In this document: positions 1-5,369 of the stretch, piece by piece
Layout: every line of letters starts with the position of its first letter
Numbering within the stretch: the stretch's first letter is position 1
NCBI GenBank assembly: GCA_946481275.1
Contig: CAMLMV010000098.1
Span: forward strand, 1 to 6,543
Reading direction: 5' to 3'
DNA: 6,543 bases
DNA from: an uncultured Massilia sp.
GTDB lineage: Bacteria; Pseudomonadota; Gammaproteobacteria; Burkholderiales; Burkholderiaceae
Made by a program: the position numbers and the translations under genes
The notes under the pieces: model-generated
Databases searched by the model: none
Seen by the model: the letters and a program-made list of their open reading frames with translations, nothing else
What the model was told of the DNA's origin: nothing

Positions 1-911
1 GGCACGGTCTGCGCCAGCGCGATCCGGTGCAGCAAGGTGCCCAGGTCCTGCAGCGCGCCGTTGTACGACAGGCTGCGGCTGGCCATCTCGTCGGCGACGG
101 CCATCAGGTCGGCGCCGTCCTGGTTCGCGAGCGCGTCGAGCAGGCGGACCAGGTAGGACTGGTCGAGCGCGCCCAGCATGCCCTGCACGGCGTCGAGCGT
201 GACGGCGCCGGCAGCATAGGCGATGGCCTGGTCGGTCAGCGACAGCGCGTCGCGCATCGAACCGTGCGCGCCCTGCGCGAGCAGGCGCAGCGCGGGCTGC
301 TCGAACGTCACGCCTTCCTGGCCGAGGATGTTTTCCAGGTGCCCCACGATGTGACCGGGCGGCATCTGCTTCAGGTTGAACTGCAGGCAGCGCGACAGCA
401 CGGTCACGGGAATCTTTTGCGGGTCCGTCGTCGCGAGGATGAATTTCACGTGCTCGGGCGGCTCTTCCAGCGTCTTCAGCATGGCGTTGAAGGCGTGGTT
501 CGTGAGCATGTGCACCTCGTCGATCATGTAGACCTTGAAGCGCGCATTGCTCGGCGCGTAGACCGCCTGCTCCAGCAGCTGGGCCATCTCGTCGACGCCG
601 CGGTTCGACGCGGCGTCCATCTCGACGTAGTCGACGAAGCGGCCGGCGTCGATCGCGCGGCACGGCTCGCACTGGCCGCACGGCTCGGCCGTGATCGACC
701 CGTTGCCGTCCGGCCCGACGCAGTTGAGCGACTTGGCCAGGATGCGCGACAGCGTGGTCTTGCCCACCCCGCGCGTGCCGGTGAACAGATAGGCGTGGTG
801 CAGCCGTCCGGTACGCAAGGCATGGGTCAGCGCACGCACGACGTGCTCCTGGCCAACCAGCGTTTCGAAGTTCCGGGGACGGTATTTGCGGGCGAGGACT
901 TGATAGGACAT
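1..911 (-). CDS. dnaX: DNA polymerase III subunit gamma/tau (5' part, cut by window edge)
   Basis: DnaX is the ATPase motor of the clamp loader, which places the beta sliding clamp on primed DNA at the replication fork. The first 303 residues can be read, beginning MSYQVLARKYRPRNFETLVG, the standard DnaX opening. Visible in order: Walker A GTRGVGKT at residues 45-52; a zinc module with C64, C78, C81 and C84; Walker B DEVH at about 131-134; the LATTDPQK sensor-1 segment; and an SRC arginine-finger motif soon after. This is AAA+ domains I-II and part of III. The zinc module has a slightly longer C64-C78 spacing than I recall for E. coli. The tau-specific C-terminus and any gamma-producing frameshift site lie outside the window. 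The ATG at 909-911 gives the expected N-terminus, but no Shine-Dalgarno sequence precedes it. The exported-protein gene diverges from it about 95 bp away. Identification is very secure. Confidence 0.97.
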   Translation of the reverse strand, partial: MSYQVLARKYRPRNFETLVGQEHVVRALTHALRTGRLHHAYLFTGTRGVGKTTLSRILAKSLNCVGPDGNGSITAEPCGQCEPCRAIDAGRFVDYVEMDAASNRGVDEMAQLLEQAVYAPSNARFKVYMIDEVHMLTNHAFNAMLKTLEEPPEHVKFILATTDPQKIPVTVLSRCLQFNLKQMPPGHIVGHLENILGQEGVTFEQPALRLLAQGAHGSMRDALSLTDQAIAYAAGAVTLDAVQGMLGALDQSYLVRLLDALANQDGADLMAVADEMASRSLSYNGALQDLGTLLHRIALAQTV

Positions 912-917
912 ACCGCG

Positions 918-948
918 ATTTTACCGTAGACCGGGCGAGGCGCGGCAA
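918..948 (-). promoter_or_regulatory. candidate dnaX promoter placing +1 at or near the ATG
   Basis: On the minus strand a TAAAAT box (918-923) ends six bases before the dnaX ATG, with a TTGCCG -35 candidate at 943-948 and a 19-base spacer, which is longer than ideal. If used, transcription would start at about the A of the ATG, giving a leaderless or nearly leaderless mRNA. This would fit the missing Shine-Dalgarno sequence. Predicted by eye only; a promoter further upstream is possible. Confidence 0.3.
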
Positions 949-951
949 CAT

Positions 952-980
952 TAGACGCTCGTCGGGAATTCCCCTACACT
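952..980 (+). promoter_or_regulatory. candidate sigma70 promoter of the exported-protein gene
   Basis: TAGACG (952-957) and TACACT (975-980) are separated by 17 bases, each matching 4 of 6 positions of the sigma70 consensus. The predicted start of transcription is near 987. That lies downstream of the ATG at 982 and upstream of the ATG at 1006, so it favours the later start codon. Confidence 0.4.
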
Positions 981-1005
981 GATGTTTTTATTTCAATTGG
1001 GAAAA

Positions 1006-1677
1006 ATGAAAAACACACTGCGCATCCCGCTGGTCTTCGCTTCCCTGCTGCTCGCCGTACAAGTCCATGCCGCCGAACGCGAATGGCTCCCGTACCGCAA
1101 GCTGGTCGACGTCATCAAGCTCGACAAGTTCGACGCCCTGCCCACGGCCGAGCGCGACAAGGTCATCCTGTACGCGAAGCTGGTGCCGGTGAACAAGGCA
1201 ATATCTCCGCTGGATGCGGGCCTCGTCGTCGTGGACGGCGCCACCCGGACGCCTCTGCCGCTCGATGCCGGCGGCCGCGCACGCATGGCACTCAACAAGC
1301 AATGGATGGCCGACGACGCGCAGATCTGGACGAGCCTGCCCAAGGGCGAAAAGATGAGCATGGGTTTCGACCTGGGCGCCGTGCTGCCGGAGACGACGCA
1401 GTGGCGCTACGCGACCGTGATGGGCGCCATCCCCCAGACCAATGCCGCGATCGGCAAGGTGGCCGGCGCGCTGAGCCTGTTCGTGCCCACGATGAAATCG
1501 GTGATCTTCAAGTTCGACAAGCCGGCCCAGCTGACCATCAAGTCTGCCGGCGGCGACAAACGCTATGCCAGCGACGCGAAGAACCATGTCCGGCTCAAGC
1601 TCGACGACGCAATGCTGAAGGAAAACCCGCTGGTGGAGGTGTCGATGCGCCCGCTCGAAGCGGAGATCGACGAGTGA
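1006..1677 (+). CDS. exported protein of unknown function (223 aa)
   Basis: I do not recognise this protein with confidence. From the ATG at 1006 it begins with a textbook signal peptide: MKN, a hydrophobic stretch (about residues 5-19) and a probable signal peptidase I site after VHA at about residue 22. The mature part, about 200 residues, has no cysteine, no further membrane segment and no catalytic motif I can name. It has alternating hydrophobic stretches suggesting beta strands, including SVIFKFDKPAQLTIK, so a soluble periplasmic protein is likely. The general shape recalls small periplasmic DUF families such as DUF2987, but I cannot confirm membership. An ATG at 982 in the same frame would add eight residues ahead of the signal peptide; it has no ribosome binding site and precedes the predicted transcription start, so I prefer 1006, where GGGA sits close upstream. 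The third-position GC bias is typical of a real gene. It ends 7 bp from the 3' end of ffs, with no plus-strand terminator visible. Confidence 0.85.
   Translation: MKNTLRIPLVFASLLLAVQVHAAEREWLPYRKLVDVIKLDKFDALPTAERDKVILYAKLVPVNKAISPLDAGLVVVDGATRTPLPLDAGGRARMALNKQWMADDAQIWTSLPKGEKMSMGFDLGAVLPETTQWRYATVMGAIPQTNAAIGKVAGALSLFVPTMKSVIFKFDKPAQLTIKSAGGDKRYASDAKNHVRLKLDDAMLKENPLVEVSMRPLEAEIDE
1641..1671. repeat. imperfect inverted repeat at the 3' end of the exported-protein gene
   Basis: GTCGAT (1641-1646) pairs with ATCGAC (1666-1671), and inside it CCGCT (1651-1655) pairs with AGCGG (1659-1663) around a CGA loop. This makes 11 base pairs with a 4/2 internal loop. It ends four bases before the stop codon. 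No T-run follows on either strand, so it is not a classical terminator, although it lies just past the 3' end of ffs on the minus strand. It may be chance within GC-rich coding sequence. Confidence 0.35.
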
Positions 1678-1684
1678 ATTAGTA

Positions 1685-1780
1685 GGCGAGCCTGATCTGC
1701 GGCACTTGCGGTGAACGGCTTTGGCTGCTTCGTTCCCGACCTGACCAGGTAAACCATGCCACAATGCGCAGGGGCCCGCC
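1685..1780 (-). ncRNA. ffs: 4.5S RNA, signal recognition particle RNA (small bacterial type)
   Basis: The RNA joins Ffh to form the signal recognition particle, which delivers nascent inner-membrane proteins to FtsY and the Sec translocon. The minus strand contains the hallmark apical hairpin: GTTTACC, GGTCAGGTC, a GGAA tetraloop, GAAGCAGCCAA. It is nearly the E. coli 4.5S sequence and includes the conserved Ffh-binding symmetric and asymmetric loops. Outside this, GUGGCA pairs with UGCCGC, and the termini GGCGGGC (5') and GCUCGCC (3') pair over seven positions with one G-U. This fixes the ends at about 1780 and 1685, a molecule of about 96 nt. The 5' G lies the right distance from the TATAAT box. 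The last few bases are uncertain because no intrinsic terminator follows. The gene faces the exported-protein gene tail to tail and lies downstream of ubiD on the same strand. Apparent ORFs through this stretch are spurious. Confidence 0.96.
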
Positions 1781-1787
1781 AGCTCGC

Positions 1788-1816
1788 ATTATAACCGCTT
1801 GCGGGCATGCCGGCAA
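1788..1816 (-). promoter_or_regulatory. sigma70 promoter of ffs
   Basis: On the minus strand a perfect TATAAT (1788-1793) follows a TTGCCG -35 box (1811-1816) with a 17-base spacer. Seven bases separate the -10 box from the G that begins the closing stem of the RNA. Such a near-consensus promoter suits a highly expressed stable RNA. Confidence 0.8.
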
Positions 1817-1834
1817 ACCATCGCCGGAATGCCC
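1803..1834. repeat. inverted repeat between ubiD and ffs, overlapping the ffs -35 box
   Basis: GGGCAT (1803-1808) pairs with ATGCCC (1829-1834), and CCGGC (1810-1814) with GCCGG (1823-1827). One mismatch separates the two blocks and the loop is 8 bases. The 11 base pairs lie 23 bases past the ubiD stop codon, but no T-run follows on either strand. It may be a 3' end stabiliser or factor-dependent terminator for ubiD mRNA, or an operator on ffs, since its left arm covers most of the -35 box. Confidence 0.55.
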
Positions 1835-1857
1835 TGCGCGCACCCATATAAAGTACG

Positions 1858-3357
1858 TCACAACCCCAGCTGCTGCCAGATGCCGTCCACGCGCGCCTTC
1901 ACTTCCGGCGTCATGACGATGGGCGTGCCCCACTCCCGATTCGTCTCCCCCGGCCATTTATTGGTGGCGTCGATCCCCATCTTGCTGCCCAGGCCGCTGA
2001 TCGGCGACGCGAAGTCGAGATAGTCGATCGGCGTGTTGTCGACCATGACCGTGTCGCGGGTCGGGTCCACGCGGGTCGTGATGGCCCAGATCACTTCCTT
2101 CCAGTCGCGCACGTCGACGTCCTCGTCCACGACGACGATGAACTTCGTATACATGAACTGGCGCAGGAAACTCCACACGCCGAACATCACGCGCTTCGCG
2201 TGCCCGGCATACTGCTTCTTCATCTGCACGACAGCCATGCGGTAGCTGCAGCCTTCCGGCGGCAGGTAGAAATCCGTGATCTCCGTAAATTGCTTCTGCA
2301 GCAGGGGCACGAACACTTCGTTCAGCGCCACGCCCAGCACGGCCGGCTCGTCGGGCGGCTTGCCGGTATAGGTCGAGTGATAGATCGGGTCGCGCCGCAT
2401 CGTGATGCGGTCGATCGTGAACACGGGGAACCAGTCCTGCTCGTTGTAATAGCCGGTGTGGTCGCCGTACGGCCCTTCCAGCGCATGCTCGAAGCCGGAC
2501 GGATGGCTTTCATCTGGATAGATATGGCCCTCGAGCACGATCTCGGCCGACGCCGGCACGCGCAGCTCGCTGCCGATCGCCTTCGTCAGGACGGTCCGCT
2601 GGCCGCGCAGCAGGCCGGCGAACTGGTATTCGGACAGCGTGTCCGGCACGGGCGTCACCGCGCCCAGGATCGTGGCCGGGTCGGCGCCCAGCGCCACCGC
2701 CACCGGATACGGCTTGCCGGGGTTGGCGATGCAGTGCTCGCGGAAATCGAGCGCGCCGCCGCGGTGTGCGAGCCAGCGCATGATGACCTTGTTCGGCCCC
2801 AGGACCTGCTGGCGGTAGATGCCCAGGTTCTGGCGCTTCTTGTTCGGGCCTTTCGTGATCACGAGACCCCAGGTAATCAAAGGTGCGACGTCGCCCGGCC
2901 AGCAATGCTGGATCGGCAAACGCGCCAGGTCCACGTCGGCGCCTTCCCACACGATTTCCTGGCAGGGGGCGCCCTTCACTTCTTTCGGGGCCATGTCCCA
3001 CACGGCCTTGACGAGCGAACCGAGGTCCATGATGTCCCGAAAACCCTTGGGCGGCTCGGGCTCCTTCAGGCGCGCCAGCACGTGGCCGATCTTGCGCAAC
3101 TCGCCGACGTCGTCCGCGCCCATGCCCAACGCCACGCGGCGCGGCGTGCCGAACAGGTTGGCCAGCACGGGGATCGGATAGCGTTTCCCGGCCGCGTCGA
3201 CCGGGTTTTCGAACAAGAGCGCGGGCCCGCCGGCGCGCAGCGTGCGGTCGCACACCTCCGTCATTTCAAGATTCGGTGAAATAGGCGCCGATACGCGCTT
3301 GAAGTCATCGTTTTCTTGCAACTTAGCAATAAAGTCCCGCAGATCAGAATAGTTCAT
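1858..3357 (-). CDS. ubiD: UbiD, 4-hydroxy-3-polyprenylbenzoate decarboxylase (499 aa)
   Basis: UbiD removes the carboxyl group of 3-polyprenyl-4-hydroxybenzoate to give 2-polyprenylphenol, an early ring step of ubiquinone synthesis. It uses prenylated FMN supplied by UbiX, plus Mn2+ and K+. The protein is full length (E. coli UbiD is about 497 aa) and matches it closely through [40 protein letters not shown] and [20 protein letters not shown]. By alignment from memory with E. coli UbiD, metal ligands are N177 and E243, cofactor contacts fall at IYR 180-182, RWL 194-196 and RG 199-200, and the proton donor is D299. About seven extra residues lie just before the EGPYGDHTG motif (around 285-292). 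The start at 3357 gives the expected [11 protein letters not shown]-terminus. The leader is A/T-rich with only a weak ribosome site. No ubiX is in the window. The gene is divergent from the transglycosylase gene. Confidence 0.97.
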   Translation of the reverse strand: MNYSDLRDFIAKLQENDDFKRVSAPISPNLEMTEVCDRTLRAGGPALLFENPVDAAGKRYPIPVLANLFGTPRRVALGMGADDVGELRKIGHVLARLKEPEPPKGFRDIMDLGSLVKAVWDMAPKEVKGAPCQEIVWEGADVDLARLPIQHCWPGDVAPLITWGLVITKGPNKKRQNLGIYRQQVLGPNKVIMRWLAHRGGALDFREHCIANPGKPYPVAVALGADPATILGAVTPVPDTLSEYQFAGLLRGQRTVLTKAIGSELRVPASAEIVLEGHIYPDESHPSGFEHALEGPYGDHTGYYNEQDWFPVFTIDRITMRRDPIYHSTYTGKPPDEPAVLGVALNEVFVPLLQKQFTEITDFYLPPEGCSYRMAVVQMKKQYAGHAKRVMFGVWSFLRQFMYTKFIVVVDEDVDVRDWKEVIWAITTRVDPTRDTVMVDNTPIDYLDFASPISGLGSKMGIDATNKWPGETNREWGTPIVMTPEVKARVDGIWQQLGL

Positions 3358-3490
3358 TGAATTTTTAATTCTTTTTTACATCTTTTGAGGTGTGCTAACA
3401 ATCGCCGGCAAGTGGTTGATTTGCCAAGGAATTGATGAGCTCTTGTACGTTCTTTAGATCCAAAAGTAATAGAACGCTTGAGTGCTAGTA

Positions 3491-3519
3491 TTGACTTGAT
3501 ATAAACGAGCTTCTACAAT
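3491..3519 (+). promoter_or_regulatory. near-consensus sigma70 promoter
   Basis: TTGACT (3491-3496) and TACAAT (3514-3519) each match five of six consensus positions and are separated by exactly 17 bases. Transcription should begin near 3526. The next confident start codon on this strand is at 3827, so the promoter either drives a leader of about 300 nt on the transglycosylase mRNA or an unrecognised small RNA. The inverted repeat CGTTCT/AGAACG lies just upstream (3448-3476), where an activator could bind. Confidence 0.7.
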
Positions 3520-3536
3520 CCGCCGTACAAATTGAG

Positions 3537-3589
3537 CCGGTCCCGTCCAGCACGTGATTTTATCCGGTCTCATTCTTTCACGGGGTCGG
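3537..3589 (+). promoter_or_regulatory. stem-loop near the 5' end of the predicted leader RNA
   Basis: As RNA, CCGGUCCCGU (3537-3546) pairs with ACGGGGUCGG (3580-3589) along ten positions, two of them G-U, closing a 33-nt loop. It would lie about 11 nt from the predicted 5' end. A competing fold pairs GAGCCGG (3534-3540) with CCGGUCUC (3564-3571). Two mutually exclusive helices are the pattern of a switching leader, but this is inferred by eye and no known riboswitch class was recognised. Confidence 0.3.
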
Positions 3590-3620
3590 GGCCCCAGCGA
3601 CATTTTAGGAGTGTTTTCAC

Positions 3621-3689
3621 TGGGCGTCTGCCCAACCAACCCCGAGACAGTTGTTAGCTACTGGGCGCCTCCACTGCAGCGCTGCCCAG
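3621..3689 (+). other. two hairpins sharing the arm sequence ACTGGGCG
   Basis: TGGGC (3621-3625) pairs with GCCCA (3630-3634) around a four-base loop, and CTGGGC (3661-3666) pairs with GCCCAG (3684-3689) around a 17-base loop. Both left arms belong to the same eight-base word ACTGGGCG (3619-3626 and 3660-3667), so arms could swap partners. Neither hairpin is followed by a T-run. They lie within the predicted leader of the transglycosylase mRNA. Confidence 0.3.
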
Positions 3690-3701
3690 CTGAAGCAAGC
3701 A

Positions 3702-3749
3702 ATGACGGCGTTCCTCGACCGCTGCGAGCGGCGACGGACGGTTTTCTGA
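3702..3749 (+). CDS. possible 15-codon upstream ORF
   Basis: ATG at 3702 opens a short frame, MTAFLDRCERRRTVF, ending in TGA at 3747-3749. The stop shares its A with an ATG (3749-3751) that is in frame with the transglycosylase gene, the TGATG arrangement typical of translational coupling. The peptide is rich in Arg with one Cys. There is no good Shine-Dalgarno sequence before it. It may be a leader peptide or chance; expression is unproven. Confidence 0.2.
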   Translation: MTAFLDRCERRRTVF

Positions 3750-3808
3750 TGCACGGCATGAGTTCGTTCGAACGCTGCGCTCCTGCGCGGCGACGGGATG
3801 GCTTTTTC
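3720..3808 (+). repeat. imperfect direct repeat in the leader of the transglycosylase gene
   Basis: Copy 1 (3720-3746) and copy 2 (3773-3808) share, in the same order, CGCTGC, then CGGCGACGG, then a short G-rich step and TTTTC. Copy 2 carries six extra bases between the first two blocks and three more near the end. The copies are 53-59 bases apart, so they fall in different reading frames. Yet each reads as a similar Arg-rich peptide in its own frame: DRCERRRTVF, and ERCAPARRRDGFF in the transglycosylase frame. Confidence 0.45.
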
Positions 3809-3814
3809 CGCGAC

Positions 3815-3821
3815 AAAGGAG
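3815..3821 (+). promoter_or_regulatory. Shine-Dalgarno site deciding the transglycosylase start
   Basis: AAAGGAG lies five bases before the ATG at 3827-3829. It is the strongest ribosome site in the window. The in-frame upstream ATGs at 3749 and 3758 have nothing comparable, so 3827 is chosen. Confidence 0.8.
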
Positions 3822-3826
3822 AGACG

Positions 3827-4750
3827 ATGATCCATCGATTCATCGGCACGAGCGCAAGGCTCGTCCAACAGATGGCCAGCCAGCCAGTCACGTGGTCTTC
3901 CGTGATCAAAGCGGCACGCGGTGTCTTGACTACCGCACAACATACCTTGACCGTTTTCGGTCTTTCCGCAGTAGCAATGATTGCCCTGCTGTACAGCCGC
4001 CCCGATTTTGCAAAACGGGTGTCGGATTTCCTGAGCCCGCAACACGCCATGCCGGCGCAGGTTGCCACCGCCAATCCCGCGGTCCAGCTCGTCGCGGCGC
4101 GCGGCGCGGACGCCGTCGAGATCGCGAACGACGACAAGGCGGCGAACCGCCCCACCCGTCAGCAGAAGTACGTGACGGACTGGCTGTCGCGCCGCTACCG
4201 CGTGGCCGGCGACGCCGCCAACATGCTCGTCACGACCGCGTACAGCACGGCGCACGAGATCAAGCTGGACCCGCTGCTGATCCTGGCCGTGATGGCCATC
4301 GAGTCGGGCCTGAATCCGTTCGCGGAAAGCCCGATGGGCGCGCAGGGCCTGATGCAGGTGATGTCGAAGGTTCACAGCGACAAATTCGAGGAAGTCGGCG
4401 GCTCGCAGGCCGCCCTGAATCCGGTGGCCAACATCCGCGTCGGCGCCCTGATCCTGAAGGATTACGTGAAGCGTACGGGCTCCGTCGAAGGCGCCCTCAA
4501 GAGCTACGTCGGCGCTGCGGCGGCCGACGACGACTCCGGCTACGGCTCCAAGGTCCTGACCGAATACAAGCGCCTGAAGCAGGTCGCGAGCGGCAAGAAC
4601 GTACCGATCTACTTCCCGCCGGCGTCGGCGCCCGCCCCGAGCACGACCCTGGCCCAGAAATCGGCCAGCGCGCCGGCCAAGCCGGACACCGCGTCGGTCG
4701 AAGCGGCCCACGGCAGCAACCAGACCGGCGAGACCGTCGCCGGACTCTGA
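3827..4750 (+). CDS. membrane-anchored lytic transglycosylase, SLT domain (307 aa)
   Basis: Lytic transglycosylases cleave the MurNAc-GlcNAc bond of peptidoglycan and leave 1,6-anhydro ends. Their roles include wall remodelling, division and insertion of envelope complexes. In order: a short cytoplasmic N-terminus; one membrane segment at about residues 39-57, with no signal peptidase site seen, so probably a type II anchor; a linker to about 110; an SLT (goose-lysozyme-like) domain at about 125-250; and an Ala/Pro/Ser/Lys-rich tail from 264. The catalytic acid should be E159 in AVMAIESGLNPFAES, followed by GAQGLMQVM at 171-179. The usual AYNAG-like motif late in the domain is replaced by LKSYVGAAAADDDSGYG, keeping the tyrosine (Y227). 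The open frame extends upstream to 3554, but the strong AAAGGAG supports 3827; starting at 3749 would add 26 residues. A strong terminator follows, so the gene is probably monocistronic. The family is secure; the exact physiological role is not known. Confidence 0.92.
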   Translation: MIHRFIGTSARLVQQMASQPVTWSSVIKAARGVLTTAQHTLTVFGLSAVAMIALLYSRPDFAKRVSDFLSPQHAMPAQVATANPAVQLVAARGADAVEIANDDKAANRPTRQQKYVTDWLSRRYRVAGDAANMLVTTAYSTAHEIKLDPLLILAVMAIESGLNPFAESPMGAQGLMQVMSKVHSDKFEEVGGSQAALNPVANIRVGALILKDYVKRTGSVEGALKSYVGAAAADDDSGYGSKVLTEYKRLKQVASGKNVPIYFPPASAPAPSTTLAQKSASAPAKPDTASVEAAHGSNQTGETVAGL

Positions 4751-4778
4751 GTCCAACCCTTACACTCCTTTCCTGGTC

Positions 4779-4819
4779 GAAAGCCACCGTCGGCGCAAGC
4801 TGCGGTGGCTTTCATTTTT
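4779..4819 (+). terminator. intrinsic terminator of the transglycosylase gene
   Basis: GAAAGCCACCG (4779-4789) pairs perfectly with CGGTGGCTTTC (4803-4813), 11 bp with a 13-base loop, followed by A and TTTTT (4815-4819). It starts 28 bases after the stop codon. Confidence 0.92.
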
Positions 4820-4827
4820 GTCCCATG

Positions 4828-4860
4828 AAAAAAGCCGCCCCGGTCTCCCGGGGCGGCTTT
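4828..4860 (-). terminator. intrinsic terminator of the ribBA-ribH-nusB cluster
   Basis: A 13-bp perfect stem, AAAGCCGCCCCGG (4831-4843) with CCGGGGCGGCTTT (4848-4860), closes a four-base loop. On the minus strand it is followed by a run of six T (complement of 4828-4833), which makes it a strong terminator 25 bases past the nusB stop. On the plus strand the tail is TTTCTCATT, so it could act weakly as a second barrier to the transglycosylase transcript. Confidence 0.92.
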
Positions 4861-4885
4861 CTCATTATATATAGCAGGTAACGGA

Positions 4886-5356
4886 TCAGCGTCGCGCGTC
4901 CGCCGCCACTTCGTCCGGACGCAGCTTGCCGGCCAGGCGGTCGAGCACGCCGTTCACGTACTTGTGGCCATCGATACCGCCGAACGACTTGGTCAGTTCC
5001 ACGGCTTCGTTGATCACGACGCGGTACGGGATCTCGATCAGGTTCTTCAGCTCGTACGCGCCGAGCAGCAGCACGGCGTGTTCGATCGGCGACAGTTCCG
5101 CGATCGGGCGGTCGACCGTCGGCGCGATCACCTCGCGCAGCTCCACCGACTGGGCGATGGTCCCATTCAGCAGTTCCGTGAAGTACTCGCCGTCGGCCTT
5201 GTCGAAGCCGTGCGCGCTGCGGATGTTGGTGACGACCGTGGAGGCCGGCTCATTGTTCAGCAACCATTGATACAGCCCCTGCAGTGCGAACTCGCGCGCG
5301 CGGTGGCGCGGCGTGCGGTTCTTGTTGGGATTGGCGTGCGATGTCTTGTCAGTCAT
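4886..5356 (-). CDS. nusB: transcription antitermination factor NusB (156 aa)
   Basis: NusB binds NusE (ribosomal protein S10) and the boxA RNA element of rRNA leaders, letting RNA polymerase read through rRNA operons without early Rho termination. The family signatures are clear: a basic N-terminus with RHRAREFALQGLYQW at residues 17-31 (RNA-binding Arg-rich part and first helix), LSPIEHAVLLLGAYEL at 88-103, and IPYRVVINEAVELTKSFGG at 109-127 followed by HKYVNGVLDRLA. It is an all-helical single-domain protein. The length is a little above the E. coli protein (about 139 aa) because of N- and C-terminal tails. The start at 5356 is 13 bases after the ribH stop, so nusB is co-transcribed and probably coupled to ribH, an arrangement common in Proteobacteria. 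An intrinsic terminator follows. Confidence 0.97.
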   Translation of the reverse strand: MTDKTSHANPNKNRTPRHRAREFALQGLYQWLLNNEPASTVVTNIRSAHGFDKADGEYFTELLNGTIAQSVELREVIAPTVDRPIAELSPIEHAVLLLGAYELKNLIEIPYRVVINEAVELTKSFGGIDGHKYVNGVLDRLAGKLRPDEVAADARR

Positions 5357-5369
5357 GGTTGTACTCGAT

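Larger units (their letters stand above)
3358..3826. other. divergent intergenic region between ubiD and the transglycosylase gene
   Basis: This 469-bp stretch holds no convincing full-length gene. The left third (3358-3535) is much more A/T-rich than its surroundings. It contains an inverted repeat CGTTCT (3448-3453) / AGAACG (3471-3476), a shorter one GGCAA (3407-3411) / TTGCC (3421-3425), and the plus-strand promoter at 3491-3519. The right part is GC-rich and folds well. It holds a stem at 3537-3589, the palindrome GGGGCCCC (3588-3595), hairpins at 3621-3634 and 3661-3689, and the palindrome CGTTCGAACG (3765-3774). I could not pick a convincing ubiD promoter on the minus strand. Confidence 0.7.

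Noticed and set aside
27..929. Long plus-strand ORF opposite dnaX
   Set aside because: Mirror of a strongly biased GC-rich gene; its translation is Arg/His/Val/Gln-rich with no family features, whereas the opposite strand is clearly DnaX.
982..1005. Earlier ATG start at 982 for the exported protein
   Set aside because: It adds residues ahead of a complete signal peptide, has no ribosome site and precedes the predicted transcription start.
1563..1957. Short minus-strand ORFs across the ffs region
   Set aside because: They overlap the SRP RNA and the 3' ends of two real genes and have no family features.
2200..3279. Long plus-strand ORF opposite ubiD
   Set aside because: Same antisense artefact; UbiD on the minus strand is unambiguous.
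3526..3740. 6S RNA (ssrS) candidate, because of GAGCC near the 5' end and the long structured leader
   Set aside because: The long closing stem and central bubble typical of 6S RNA could not be built, and the GAGCC word is too close to the predicted 5' end.
3722..3745. Intrinsic terminator CCGCT/AGCGG followed by TTTT in the leader
   Set aside because: The short stem is separated from the T-run by about ten bases, so it does not fit the terminator pattern.
3554..3826. N-terminal extension of the transglycosylase to 3554
   Set aside because: No ribosome site there, atypical residue composition, repeat-containing leader, and a strong Shine-Dalgarno sequence before 3827.
3617..4756. Long minus-strand ORF opposite the transglycosylase gene
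   Set aside because: Low-complexity Arg/Ala/Gly/His composition typical of antisense frames; the SLT domain lies on the plus strand.
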